The position numbers and the translations under genes were made by a program. A stretch of 64,000 nt of DNA from DATAWK01 sp036267255 (GTDB lineage Bacteria > Acidobacteriota > Terriglobia > Terriglobales > Acidobacteriaceae). Below, piece by piece: positions 1 through 8,985 of the stretch (position 1 is the stretch's first letter; every line of letters begins with the position of its first letter). The notes under the pieces were generated by a model. It was given only the letters and a program-made list of their open reading frames with translations, had not been told where the DNA came from and searched no databases. The stretch is taken from assembly GCA_036267255.1 (NCBI GenBank), contig DATAWK010000043.1:434001-498000 (forward strand). Direction: 5' to 3'.

Positions 1-132
1 CCGCCCCTGCCCGATACGAGCGGTCCGCTCAATCTGGCCAAATACGAATCCACTAATCTGCCCAAACCGGTTCTGCCCGGTGCAGACCAGCAATTACCAA
101 AACAGGAGAAGGGTTCCCGCAAACGCGTGTGA
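1..132 (+). CDS. C-terminal tail of an unknown protein (partial)
   Basis: Frame 1 is open from the window edge to a TGA at 130-132 and gives 43 residues beginning PPLPDTSGPLNLAKYES and ending KGSRKRV. The tail is proline-rich with a basic end, so it looks like a disordered C-terminus. It converges with the GH9 gene that follows on the other strand. Only the end is visible, so no family can be named. It is possible that this is chance reading through an intergenic region, but the open frame up to the edge and the codon pattern favour a real gene. Confidence 0.45.
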   Translation, partial: PPLPDTSGPLNLAKYESTNLPKPVLPGADQQLPKQEKGSRKRV

Positions 133-181
133 AAAGGCAGAATCCTTTTTCAAGCGCCGATCACAAGAGCAAACAGCGCCC

Positions 182-2023
182 TCATTGCTCATGGGGAAGA
201 CTGACGGCATAGAGATACCATGCTGCATGCGGCAGCCATTGCTCCGTCCAGCGCCAGTCCTCATCCTTGCCCGTCACGGCGTAGCCTTCGTTGAAGGCAA
301 TGCCATCCTCATTGCTGAAGGCAGCGGTAACGCCGTTAATGACAGAGCCGGGAGCACTGGTGTACTTGTAGGATTTGAAAAACATGTAGGGTGCATTCCC
401 GTGGCCGTTTCCCATCAGCATGCTGGAATCAAATGGATTCCTGCCAAGAATCCAGTGCAGTTGATTCCAGGCATAATCTTCCAGTTGCGATTGAAACGCG
501 GGGTCGTCGTTGAAGAGGGGTGCAGCCATGCGCGCCGCTGCGGCCAGCGAAGCTAAACGCGCATTTTCGCCCTGCCACCAGGGAGCCGCTTCCGTGTCAT
601 GTGGAAAGAAAAATGCCGTGCGCACCTGGCCGTTGCCCATCCGTACCAATTGGCGTGCGTAACCAAACGGATTGTTAACTTCTGAGGTCACGGAAAGTTC
701 AAAACGCAGGGAGCGCTCCACGGCCATGCGTACTTGCTTCTGCTGAGCAGGCGACGCAATCTTGGCATACTCCAGCAAACTGACAACTGGCAGGCCAGCA
801 TCCGATGGATGAAAGAACGGACGCGTAGCGTCGTTCGCACGCCAGTAGTTGTGGTATGCCCCTGTGGTTGTGAGCCGCGCCATCAAATGATCGGCGCGTT
901 GATCTGCTGCGAGCAGATAAACCTGCTTATGTGACGCGCGATAGAGCTCCGTCGCGGCCATCAACGCACAGTAATCGTCGAGAATATTTTCTTTCCCGTC
1001 GTTCAACAATTCACGGTTGTGCATCTGAAGAAACTGAAAGGCATCTTCCGCAGTTTGCAGGTAGGTAGAAGGCGGAAAATCACCATTGGGCGGCATGGTG
1101 CTGGCAAGCGCCAGCGCGGCGATCGCCATGCCTCCGCCAGAACGGAAACTTACCTCATAGGCATACGGTCCCACGGCGGGCAAAACGTGCTCAGTGGAAT
1201 CCGTCGTCGTTGTCTTAATTTGCGTGCGCCAGTTCGGATTGCCAATTTCGCGATCCTTCGCCAGCTTCTGTTTGCCGGGTGCCGAGATGCTTTCAAAGAA
1301 TGAGCCGTGCGGCCGTTTCATCCGCACCATAAAGTCGGCGCCAAAAAGACCTTCATCGAGTAGACGCCGCTCGTACTCGCTAAAGTTGTCGTCGTTCCGG
1401 GCCTTCAGCACGTTGTAGCTCTTCAGCAGACTCCAGGCCACAAGAGGCACCTGTTGCGGATTGAAATAGGAGGTAGGGTTCTGGTGCGAAAAGTGGATGC
1501 CATAGTCTCCAGTGGCGTCGTACCAGCCGCCATGCACATCGACAAATCCAGGATATCCAGACTCACCTTTGGGAATCGCCAGATGGTGGTCGGCACGGTT
1601 CATCAGTCCGCTGGCACGCTGTCCCTTAAAGTAGTAGACGACATTCGAAAGCGTGCTGCGTTCGAGAACATCATCTTCAATCAGGAAAGAGCACGAACTG
1701 ATTTCGCCAGCATCCGTGCGCGTCTGGAGCGCGTAGTGCCCTGTCTTCTGCCAAGTTGAGAAATCGGCAATCCAGTAGACACCACCCCATTGATCGACCG
1801 TTCCTGCCGGTTTCAGTTGCCCGTGGAAGACAGGCTTCCCCGTTGTGGTATCAATCAACGTGAATCCCTGTGGATGGTCGTGCTGCGTACCCAGCACGAG
1901 CGCCTGCTTGGGCGCTTGTGTGTCGTAACCGACTTGATCGACCAGTACATGTAACTGTCCAAAACATAATGGAGCGAACATGCAGAAAAAGCAAAAGACC
2001 AAGATCTTCATCCGGATTCGCAC
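182..2023 (-). CDS. Secreted glycoside hydrolase family 9 protein (cellulase-like)
   Basis: Predicted secreted endo- or exo-acting beta-glycosidase of family GH9. A signal peptide (about residues 1-22, MKILVF..LCFG) is followed by a CelD_N-type Ig-like domain (LHVLVDQVGYDT, about 23-115) and then the alpha/alpha-barrel. The GH9 nucleophile-side motif GGWYDATGDYGIH is at 165-177 (Asp169 and Asp173 as the catalytic base pair). The HWILGRNPFDSSM block and the C-terminal WTEQWLPHAAW block (Glu594 as likely acid) are present. The DATGD spelling with one extra residue marks a GH9 branch common in soil bacteria rather than the classic DAGD cellulases, so the substrate may be a glucan or another beta-linked polymer. 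The start at 2023 is GTG; an in-frame ATG at 2011 is an equally good choice. It is divergent from the chitinase gene. Confidence 0.88.
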   Translation of the reverse strand: MRIRMKILVFCFFCMFAPLCFGQLHVLVDQVGYDTQAPKQALVLGTQHDHPQGFTLIDTTTGKPVFHGQLKPAGTVDQWGGVYWIADFSTWQKTGHYALQTRTDAGEISSCSFLIEDDVLERSTLSNVVYYFKGQRASGLMNRADHHLAIPKGESGYPGFVDVHGGWYDATGDYGIHFSHQNPTSYFNPQQVPLVAWSLLKSYNVLKARNDDNFSEYERRLLDEGLFGADFMVRMKRPHGSFFESISAPGKQKLAKDREIGNPNWRTQIKTTTTDSTEHVLPAVGPYAYEVSFRSGGGMAIAALALASTMPPNGDFPPSTYLQTAEDAFQFLQMHNRELLNDGKENILDDYCALMAATELYRASHKQVYLLAADQRADHLMARLTTTGAYHNYWRANDATRPFFHPSDAGLPVVSLLEYAKIASPAQQKQVRMAVERSLRFELSVTSEVNNPFGYARQLVRMGNGQVRTAFFFPHDTEAAPWWQGENARLASLAAAARMAAPLFNDDPAFQSQLEDYAWNQLHWILGRNPFDSSMLMGNGHGNAPYMFFKSYKYTSAPGSVINGVTAAFSNEDGIAFNEGYAVTGKDEDWRWTEQWLPHAAWYLYAVSLPHEQ

Positions 2024-2202
2024 GATTTTTCATTCCTCGAGAGCAATTTTTTGAGATTATAACGATTCCCTTACAAAAGCGTTGCATACACGCCGTCCAT
2101 TACACACGCACTAGTAGGATCTAACATTTTTCTGGAGGCTACTTTTCTGTCAAAGCGTAATAATAGCTGCCATGGATATACAAGCATCGAAATCCCGGGA
2201 TG

Positions 2203-2226
2203 CGTTCCGCAGTCGACTGCGGAACG
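2203..2226. promoter_or_regulatory. Perfect 24-bp palindrome before the chitinase start
   Basis: The half CGTTCCGCAGTC (2203-2214) is followed directly by its exact reverse complement (2215-2226) with no spacer, 16 bp before the ATG at 2243. In DNA this is a dyad suited to a dimeric repressor; in RNA it would fold over the translation start. It also lies inside a 24-codon reading frame (2172-2246) whose TGA overlaps the chitinase ATG. Confidence 0.5.
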
Positions 2227-2242
2227 AAACGGCCGGCTCCTT

Positions 2243-3442
2243 ATGATTCCTGATAATTTTGTCTCCACCTGGAAACGTGCGGCGCGGATGTTTCGGTTGT
2301 GTGTGCTTCTCCTCACGGGTCTTTCCTGCAGCCCTGCATTGCTTGCGGGCGCATTGCGATCAACGAAGCAACCTGTGATCATCGCTTATGTTTTTCCGCA
2401 AAACAAAGTTTTGCAGCCCGGCGAAATCGCTGCGCAAAAGTTGACGCGCATCAACTACGCCTTTGCCAATCTGCAGGGAGGCAAGATCGTCGACGGCTTT
2501 CCCTCGGATGCACAGAATTTCGCAGCGCTCCTCGCGCTGAAAAAGCAGAATCCGTCGCTAACGGTGCTGGTCTCTGTGGGTGGGTGGCTCTGGTCCGGCC
2601 GGTTTTCCGACATGGCCTTGACGAAGCAGAGCCGCAGCCTCTTTATCGACAGCGTTGTCCAGTTTATCGAGGGGTATAAACTCGATGGACTCGACATCGA
2701 TTGGGAATATCCCGGCATGGCTGGCGCAACCAACAATTTTCGACCTCAGGACAAGCAGAATTACACGCTGCTTCTGAAGGAGCTGCGCAAGCGGTTCAAC
2801 CATGAGCAAAAGGCACTGCATCGGCGCCTCTACCTTTCGATCGCAACCGGCGCGTCTGAGGATTTCCTGCAGCATACCCAGATGGCCAAAGTGCAGAAGT
2901 ATGTCGATACCGTCAATCTGATGGCGTATGACTACTATGAGCCGGATTCCGATGCGATCACAGGACACAATGCACCTCTGTTCACCAACCCGGCAGACCC
3001 CAAGAAAGTTTCTGCCGACCAGTCTGTGCAGGAGTATGAACAGGCCGGCGTCCCGGCGTCGAAGATTGTGCTGGGCGTTCCCTTTTATGGGCATACATGG
3101 GGGCAGGTGTCAGAACAGAATCATGGCCTGTTTCAGCCGGGAAAACCCACGCCGCATAGCTATGCCGACTACAAGGATGTCGCCGGCAATTTGCAGGACA
3201 ATGGCTTCATCCGGTACTGGGATTCAACAGCTTCCGTTCCCTACCTCTACAGCCCGACTGAAAAGATTTTCATCTCGTATGAAGATGCCCAATCGCTGGC
3301 GCTGAAATGTAAATATATACTCGATCACAAACTTGCTGGCGTCATGTTCTGGGACTATTCTGGCGACCCATCGGGTGTACTGCTCAATACCATTCAAGCC
3401 TCGCTATATAAGAGTGCAGGCACACAAGGTGAGGCGCAATGA
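2243..3442 (+). CDS. Secreted GH18 chitinase
   Basis: Hydrolyses beta-1,4-GlcNAc polymers (chitin) by substrate-assisted catalysis. After an N-terminal signal segment (hydrophobic stretch about residues 17-36) the GH18 TIM barrel runs from about 45 to 390. SVGGW is at 111-115 and the catalytic DGLDIDWEYP motif is at 148-157, with Glu155 as the acid. MAYDYYEPD carries the substrate-binding Tyr/Asp, and MFWDYSGDP is the closing barrel strand. Length (399 aa) is usual for a single-domain bacterial chitinase. No strong ribosome site precedes 2243; ATG 2288 (MFRLCVLLL) would give a more ordinary signal peptide. The stop overlaps the next gene by four bases (ATGA), so the two are translationally coupled. 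Confidence 0.92.
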   Translation: MIPDNFVSTWKRAARMFRLCVLLLTGLSCSPALLAGALRSTKQPVIIAYVFPQNKVLQPGEIAAQKLTRINYAFANLQGGKIVDGFPSDAQNFAALLALKKQNPSLTVLVSVGGWLWSGRFSDMALTKQSRSLFIDSVVQFIEGYKLDGLDIDWEYPGMAGATNNFRPQDKQNYTLLLKELRKRFNHEQKALHRRLYLSIATGASEDFLQHTQMAKVQKYVDTVNLMAYDYYEPDSDAITGHNAPLFTNPADPKKVSADQSVQEYEQAGVPASKIVLGVPFYGHTWGQVSEQNHGLFQPGKPTPHSYADYKDVAGNLQDNGFIRYWDSTASVPYLYSPTEKIFISYEDAQSLALKCKYILDHKLAGVMFWDYSGDPSGVLLNTIQASLYKSAGTQGEAQ

Positions 3443-4668
3443 CCACAGCAAGCCCAATACAGCTCAACGGCGTGGCAACAATTTCAAAACCACCGCGCAT
3501 CGCCTCGATCGACATCTTTCGGGGCCTCACGATGCTGGTCATGATCTTTGTCAACGACCTGGCCAGCGTCCACGGACTGCCTTGGTGGACCTATCACATG
3601 AAGGCCAATATCGATGCTATGACCTACGTCGATATGGTGTTCCCATTTTTCCTGTTCATCGTAGGCTTGTCGATTCCTTTGGCCATCCGGGCTCGGTTGA
3701 AGAAGAACGAATCCATGCCGGCACTCTGGATGCACGTTCTTCTTCGCAGCTTCAGCCTGGTGGTGATGGGTCTGATTATCGCCAATGCGGAACGAGGCGA
3801 TTCCGCCCGTATGGGTATCAACACAGACCTCTGGGGGCTACTCGCTCTCGCCGGTGCGGTGCTGTTCTGGATGGTCTACACAGGTTCGGAACGCCATGCG
3901 ACCCTGCTCCGTGTGCTGCGCTACGTTGGCCTGGGATTGATGGTGGTGATGTTCGCCATTTTTCGCCGGACGACACACAGCGGACATGTTGCCTGGATTG
4001 AAGGATCGTACCCCGAAATCCTGGGCCTGATCGGATGCACCTATCTGGTCGTCTGTATCCTGTACATCCCGACACGCCGTTGGCTGTGGGCTCCCTTTGC
4101 GTGGTTTCTTGCGCTGTTGGCCGTCAGCGCCGTAGCCACGGCTCGGGAGATCGGCTTCCCTCATACACATCACCTGTGGCCCTTCACCACTGGGGCCATG
4201 CCTTGCGTCTGCATGGCAGGTGTCGCTACGTCTGCCATTTTCCTGGGCGCTCATCGATGGCAGTTGCCGCGCCAGAAGATGCTGCTGGCATTCGTATTCG
4301 CAATTTTCACGCTGGTGGCGGGATGGTTCCTCACGCCACTCGGCATCTCCAAGATTCGAGCCACGCCAACCTGGTGCCTGTATAGCGCCGGGGCCGCGAT
4401 TCTGTTGTTTATATTGCTCTACTGGATCTGCGACGTGAAGAAGCAAACGGCATGGGCCTTCTTTGCCCGTCCCGCAGGCTCCAATACATTGCTGACGTAT
4501 TTACTGCCGGATTTTTATTATTTCCTTCTGGGCTGGATCGGCGTCTCGTACTTCGATACTCACTTTGCTTTCGGTTGGCCGGGCGTGATGCGATCGGTGA
4601 TATTCACGGCATTTATTCTGGTTCTGGCTGGAATCCTCACCCGTTTGAAGATACGGATGCAGTTGTAG
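3439..4668 (+). CDS. nagX: NagX / HGSNAT-like membrane acyltransferase (DUF5009 type)
   Basis: Integral membrane protein with about ten hydrophobic segments and the family signature near the N-terminus: RIASIDIFRGLTMLVMIFVN (about 20-39) and YVDMVFPFFLFIVGLSIPLAIR (about 68-89). This is the bacterial relative of heparan-alpha-glucosaminide N-acetyltransferase. NagX proteins are repeatedly found in bacterial chitin/GlcNAc catabolic operons, where they are thought to act on or help move amino sugars; the exact reaction is not settled. The ATG overlaps the chitinase stop (ATGA at 3439-3442), which ties it to chitin use here. The gene symbol is by family and context. Confidence 0.8.
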   Translation: MTTASPIQLNGVATISKPPRIASIDIFRGLTMLVMIFVNDLASVHGLPWWTYHMKANIDAMTYVDMVFPFFLFIVGLSIPLAIRARLKKNESMPALWMHVLLRSFSLVVMGLIIANAERGDSARMGINTDLWGLLALAGAVLFWMVYTGSERHATLLRVLRYVGLGLMVVMFAIFRRTTHSGHVAWIEGSYPEILGLIGCTYLVVCILYIPTRRWLWAPFAWFLALLAVSAVATAREIGFPHTHHLWPFTTGAMPCVCMAGVATSAIFLGAHRWQLPRQKMLLAFVFAIFTLVAGWFLTPLGISKIRATPTWCLYSAGAAILLFILLYWICDVKKQTAWAFFARPAGSNTLLTYLLPDFYYFLLGWIGVSYFDTHFAFGWPGVMRSVIFTAFILVLAGILTRLKIRMQL

Positions 4669-4679
4669 GAACGACGGTC

Positions 4680-4716
4680 GCTGCCCGCGTACAAAAATAT
4701 TTGTTTACCGGGCAGC
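4680..4716. terminator. Bidirectional terminator between nagX and the YVTN gene
   Basis: GCTGCCCG (4680-4687) pairs with CGGGCAGC (4709-4716), with an inner ACAAA/TTTGT stem. It sits between two convergent genes, and the right arm enters the last codons of the minus-strand gene. Confidence 0.55.
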
Positions 4717-5793
4717 CTTCCGTAGCGTTCGCACGTCGATCATGGTGAAAGACGGCTCACTGAGATTTGCGACATAGACCTTGCCATCCTTTGCATCTAC
4801 GGTGATGGCGTACGGATTCTTTCCGGCGCCCAGCGTAGTGAGAACGCTATGGCTGGCGCCATCGATTACCGTGACACTGTTGCCGTGCGTGTTCGCAACG
4901 TAGACCAGATTAGTTTTGGGATCGACGGCAATGGCTTGAGGATGTTTGCCGACAGGAAGAGTTGCAACCACATGGTGGGTCGCTCCATCGATCACCGAGA
5001 CCGTTTCGTCTCCATAATTCACGACATAGACCATATTCGTGACCGGGTTCACTGCGACGGCGCAGGGAATCGTGCCCGTCGGAATTGTGGTTACCACGTG
5101 CGAATTTTCATCCACGGCCACAATGTCGGAATCGAGGGTCCGGGTGACATAGACGGTATGGGTCGCTGGATTGATGGCGATGCCCCATAGGTGCATTCTC
5201 CCAACCGGCTGCACGCGAAAGGTTCCGCTTGCTCCGTTCAGCACCTTAAGATTGTTGGATTCGTAGCCGAACAGATAGATATTGTCTATCTTCCGATTGA
5301 TGGCGATGCCATCGGCAGATCCCGTTTTTATGCTTGTGACCGCATTCGTCGCTCCGTCGATGATCCTGAGCAAATTGCTGTAGGTATTGGTCACATAGAT
5401 CGTATTGGTGATTCCATTCACCGCGATGCCATAGGGGCTGGTCTTGCCAACGTTCACCGTGACAATGACTGCGTCTCTCTTCCCATCGAGAACGCTCACT
5501 GTGCCATCCGCGGTATTCAAGACATACGCCCTGCCGGTGACGGGGTTCACTGCGACGGCATCAGGGGCCTCACCTACTTTCACGTTCACCGTCGAGTTCG
5601 TCGCTCCATTCGTGATGAAAACGGTGCCTTGTTTTTCATCGACGGCATAGATTTTTCCGGTCCCCGGGTTGAATGCAACAGCCCGAACGTTGAGTAACAC
5701 ACCCGTCGGTGGTTCCAGCGAAACCTGTGCCATCAACGGAACGGAGGCAATACCCATTCCGCCGAAAAGAAGCGTTGCCAGCATCGCATGCAT
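4705..5793 (-). CDS. Secreted YVTN-repeat beta-propeller protein
   Basis: YncE/YVTN-type seven-bladed propeller of unknown ligand. About eight repeats of roughly 42 residues share the pattern VAVNPVTNMVYVVNYGDETVSVIDGAT and differ mainly in loops. The reading frame is open up to 5925. I place the start at 5793 because it gives a clean signal peptide (MHAMLATLLFGGMGIASVPLMAQ); the upstream extension is basic and lacks features. These proteins often sit on the cell surface or in the periplasm and mediate binding rather than catalysis. No operon partner is evident; it converges with nagX. Confidence 0.8.
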   Translation of the reverse strand: MHAMLATLLFGGMGIASVPLMAQVSLEPPTGVLLNVRAVAFNPGTGKIYAVDEKQGTVFITNGATNSTVNVKVGEAPDAVAVNPVTGRAYVLNTADGTVSVLDGKRDAVIVTVNVGKTSPYGIAVNGITNTIYVTNTYSNLLRIIDGATNAVTSIKTGSADGIAINRKIDNIYLFGYESNNLKVLNGASGTFRVQPVGRMHLWGIAINPATHTVYVTRTLDSDIVAVDENSHVVTTIPTGTIPCAVAVNPVTNMVYVVNYGDETVSVIDGATHHVVATLPVGKHPQAIAVDPKTNLVYVANTHGNSVTVIDGASHSVLTTLGAGKNPYAITVDAKDGKVYVANLSEPSFTMIDVRTLRKAAR

Positions 5794-6095
5794 GCAACTG
5801 CGCGCACGAAAGGCGGGACGAAACGTGGATGTACCACCAACAGCATTTCTCCAAAAAATCCGGGGAAATCTGATTGAAAAAGAAAAGCAACTGCGCTGGG
5901 TTTGAAAATTTATGCGATACTTCATAACGATTAGTAAGTATCAATGCCAGAAGAGAATCGCGCAAGAAATTTCTCACGGATCGCTTCCGCTCAGGTTTTT
6001 GCGCGTATAGAGCCACCGATGTGGAACAGAATGTGCTCTGCGAAGCGTCTCGAACATTGAGGCAACAGCAACACCAGGCAAAGTGAGGGCCACGA

Positions 6096-6896
6096 ATGTC
6101 ATTGCAGCAATACACAGATTCCGGGTGCAGACACGGTTTATGCCGCTTGTGGCTTGCCTTCATGGTACTTTTCTGGTCGAGCCTTCTGATGGCCCAGACC
6201 CTAAAACCAAAATTCAGGGTGATTGCACTAGCCGAAAAAGGTGGCATTCATCAACCCTTCGTCGATGCCGCCAAGGTGTGGTTACAGAAGGAAGCCGTTG
6301 CCGATAATTTTTCGATCGACTATATCGAAAACACAGACAAGATCGATGACGCTTTTTTATCGCACTACCAGCTGTTCATTCAGCTGAATTACCCTCCGTA
6401 CATGTGGACCCCGACCGCCATGGCCGCTTTTGAAAAATACATCGAGCAGGGGAAGGGAGGATGGATCGGCTTTCACCATGCCACTCTGCTTGGCGAGTTC
6501 GATGGCTACCCCATGTGGCCGTGGTTTTCTCAATTCATGGGCGGCATTCGATTTAAGAATTACATCGCTACGTTTGCCTCTGCCAGGGTGAATGTCGAAG
6601 ACCCATCGCATCCAACCATGAAGAACCTTCCCTCCTCCTTTGAGATTGAGAATGAGGAGTGGTATACCTACGACAAATCGCCGCGGCCCAACGTGCATGT
6701 GCTGGCCAGCGTCGACGAAAATACCTATACGCCTTCGACTCCGATCAAGATGGGAGATCATCCGGTTGTCTGGACAAACGAGCACTACAAGGCGAGGAAT
6801 ATTTATATCTTCATGGGTCATCACCCGGAACTATTTCAGAACAAATCATTCACGACACTCTTTCACAACTCCATTCTCTGGGCGGCCCACCAATGA
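6096..6896 (+). CDS. ThuA-like domain protein (first of a tandem pair)
   Basis: A secreted ThuA-fold protein (trehalose-utilisation/class-I-glutamine-amidotransferase-like fold). A signal peptide lies at about residues 14-33 (LWLAFMVLFWSSLLMAQ). The fold is marked by FRVIALAEKGGIHQPF, GGWIGFHHA, YPMWPWFSQFMGG, HPVVWTNEHYKARNIYIFMGHHPELF and the closing SILWAA. The glutamine-amidotransferase Cys is not evident, as is normal in ThuA. The function of ThuA in acidobacteria is not established; it often accompanies secreted sugar oxidoreductases or glycosidases. It overlaps the next gene by four bases. The upstream start is not marked by a strong ribosome site. Confidence 0.82.
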   Translation: MSLQQYTDSGCRHGLCRLWLAFMVLFWSSLLMAQTLKPKFRVIALAEKGGIHQPFVDAAKVWLQKEAVADNFSIDYIENTDKIDDAFLSHYQLFIQLNYPPYMWTPTAMAAFEKYIEQGKGGWIGFHHATLLGEFDGYPMWPWFSQFMGGIRFKNYIATFASARVNVEDPSHPTMKNLPSSFEIENEEWYTYDKSPRPNVHVLASVDENTYTPSTPIKMGDHPVVWTNEHYKARNIYIFMGHHPELFQNKSFTTLFHNSILWAAHQ

Positions 6897-7654
6897 TGCG
6901 AAAGCTCCCTGCAATTTTTGCCGTTGCCGTGCTTGCGCTCTCCTCAGCGATAACCTTTGGCCAGCAGGCACGATTTCATGTCCTCGCATTCTACTCAACC
7001 AACGTGGAAGGCGATCACGTCGATTTTGCGAAGATGGCGATTCCGTTTTTCGAAGCTGCTGCCCGAAAAGACAATTTTGAGTTTAAGACGACGACTAACT
7101 GGGATGATTTGAATGCCACCGTGCTGAAACAATACCAGGTGATTCTATGGCTGGATGATTTTCCTCATACCGCCGCGCAGCGCGCAGGTTTTCAGCACTA
7201 CATGGAACACGGCGGCGCGTGGCTGGGATTCCATATTGCGGCATTCAATGATGACGGTACGCATTGGCCCTGGTTCGTCAAGTTTCTCGGTGGCGCCGTT
7301 TTTTACGGCAACAGCTGGCCTCCACTTCCTGCCACGCTCACCGTCGATGACACCATGCATCCCGTTACGCAGGGCATACCTGCCAGCTTTGTGTCTCCAG
7401 CCAATGAATGGTACAGCTGGAAACCCGACCCTCGCGCCGATAAGAACGTGAAGGTTCTCCTCACGTTTGCCCCATCCAATTATCCGTTAGGATTCAAGGA
7501 CACTCTTACGGGAGGAGATATTCCCGCTGTGTGGACCAACACAAAGTACAAAATGGTTTATATGAATATGGGACACGGCGCTAAAATCTTCACCAGTCCG
7601 GTGCAGAATCGCTTGTTTATGAATGCGCTTCTCTGGCTGGGCGGTCGATCCTGA
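6893..7654 (+). CDS. ThuA-like domain protein (second of a tandem pair)
   Basis: A paralogue of the preceding protein (253 aa). It begins MMRKLPAIFAVAVLALSSAITFGQQ, a clear signal peptide, so I start it at 6893 inside the stop of the first gene (ATGATG overlapping TGA). Matching fold markers are FHVLAFYSTNVEGDH, GGAWLGFHIAAF, HWPWFVKFLGG, DIPAVWTNTKYKMVYMNMGHGAKIF and LLWLGG. The two proteins align along their whole length with moderate identity, so this is an old tandem duplication kept as a coupled pair, possibly as subunits acting together outside the cytoplasm. Confidence 0.85.
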   Translation: MMRKLPAIFAVAVLALSSAITFGQQARFHVLAFYSTNVEGDHVDFAKMAIPFFEAAARKDNFEFKTTTNWDDLNATVLKQYQVILWLDDFPHTAAQRAGFQHYMEHGGAWLGFHIAAFNDDGTHWPWFVKFLGGAVFYGNSWPPLPATLTVDDTMHPVTQGIPASFVSPANEWYSWKPDPRADKNVKVLLTFAPSNYPLGFKDTLTGGDIPAVWTNTKYKMVYMNMGHGAKIFTSPVQNRLFMNALLWLGGRS

Positions 7655-7713
7655 AATGTATTCGCGTCGCCTGGCGCCAAGGTTCGCCGGGAGCGATTCC
7701 TGGATTCAACACG

Positions 7714-8766
7714 TTAGCGGTTCACATCTGCACTGGACTGATAATCCTCGCTGGAAACCGTAGCATTCAGAGATGTCCGGCGAAGCAATCCGCTGCCCAC
7801 CTTTGGATTGGCTCGCGGGACATCGTCTTGCAAGAGAGCTGGCACTTCATCGCCTGAATCCAGAGCCACGGCATCTTTCGAAGGATCGAATCTTCCGCGT
7901 GTCAGATAAGTTCCCATCAGGGCGATGGTCAATACCGGCTGCCACACGACAAGAGGCACAACATACTGCTTGCTCTTGACCAGTGATTCGACTACACCAC
8001 GAGCCTTGTCGCTGCGATCCAGTTGCCCCGGCACTTGTGGAATCATGAAAGTAGAGAACTGCAGGTCCTGGTGGTGATGTGCATACGAGACGAAAGACTT
8101 GGCGATCTGTTTTGGCGTTGTCAGTCCAATATCCGCAGTAAAGCTGCGGTGAACCGCATGTGGGTAATAAAGATTCAGAATGGATCGAGAAAAGTCAGCA
8201 CAGTTGCGAAAGAGAAAATTAAAGCGTCTCTTATTAGGCCGTGTATTCAATATTTCGATCAGTTGATCATCCTGCACCGTGCTGGATTCCATCTCGAAGA
8301 CATACATTTTTCGGCTGTAAGAAGCTCCAATCAACTCGGTCCACTCTCCTGGCGGCATCGTACCGTCGGGGCCATCCGGCACGAATCTTTCCAGGTGTGC
8401 GCGTCGATATTGATCCCGCAGCTGCGCCACGCCTCTGGCATCAATGGAAGCCGGGATTTCATCTGCTCGATTAACCGCATATAAATAAGGCAACAGAGGA
8501 ATTGCCAACCAGTCATAACCATCCACGCCGCTGTAGCGGCTGATCACAACTCCATCCTCCCCGGGCCTGCATCGGCGTAACCTTACTGGGGATGCCGCAC
8601 ACACTCCGGACAGATAAATTGCCGCGTGCCCTGTCGGGCTCAGGTCGCCGAATTTCCCGTAAGGCTCCTCCATTAGCAATCCGACGCCTGCATATGCTGC
8701 TGAGGCAGCAGTGACGAACAGAACAAGAAGAGCCCATAGTTTTGATGAGCGCAATATTGATTCCAC
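7714..8766 (-). CDS. Secreted papain-like (permuted NlpC/P60-type) protein of unknown role
   Basis: 350 aa with a signal segment (SSKLWALLVLFVTAASAAYAG, about 7-27). Two blocks look like a circularly permuted papain-like active site: TGHAAIYLSG with His47 first, then FLFRNCADFSRSILNLYYP with Cys189 inside NC-D/E-F, the order seen in LRAT/YiiX-like proteins. A hydrophobic segment near 270-290 (YVVPLVVWQPVLTIALMGTYL) suggests a membrane anchor with a short tail after it. I do not recognise a named family with certainty. A cell-envelope amidase or acyltransferase is possible, but this is inference from two motifs. Confidence 0.65.
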   Translation of the reverse strand: MESILRSSKLWALLVLFVTAASAAYAGVGLLMEEPYGKFGDLSPTGHAAIYLSGVCAASPVRLRRCRPGEDGVVISRYSGVDGYDWLAIPLLPYLYAVNRADEIPASIDARGVAQLRDQYRRAHLERFVPDGPDGTMPPGEWTELIGASYSRKMYVFEMESSTVQDDQLIEILNTRPNKRRFNFLFRNCADFSRSILNLYYPHAVHRSFTADIGLTTPKQIAKSFVSYAHHHQDLQFSTFMIPQVPGQLDRSDKARGVVESLVKSKQYVVPLVVWQPVLTIALMGTYLTRGRFDPSKDAVALDSGDEVPALLQDDVPRANPKVGSGLLRRTSLNATVSSEDYQSSADVNR

Positions 8767-8937
8767 GGTAGTGAGATGAGTTTTAGGTTGGAAAGTCTGC
8801 CCAAGAGGGTTGTTTTAATTCCATTATGAAGACTTCGCATTCATGAATAAGAGGATCTGGGGGCGTAGCGCACAGGAGAGTTCCTTGAGTAAATTCTTCC
8901 GATCAAGGATCGCCATAGTATGCACTATAGGAAATAC

Positions 8938-8967
8938 ATAGGCAATTACCCGACGGCAATTGCCTAT
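8938..8967 (-). terminator. Hairpin after the LTxxQ gene
   Basis: ATAGGCAATT (8938-8947) and AATTGCCTAT (8958-8967) form a perfect 10-bp stem just beyond the stop at 8986 on the minus strand; the T tract that follows is weak. The rest of 8767-8985 holds no gene that I can see. Confidence 0.45.
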
Positions 8968-8985
8968 ATTCTTATTCCCAACGCG

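Noticed and set aside
2071..2382. 103-codon minus frame between GH9 and chitinase genes
   Set aside because: It overlaps the chitinase start and the palindrome and resembles a shadow of the chitinase frame.
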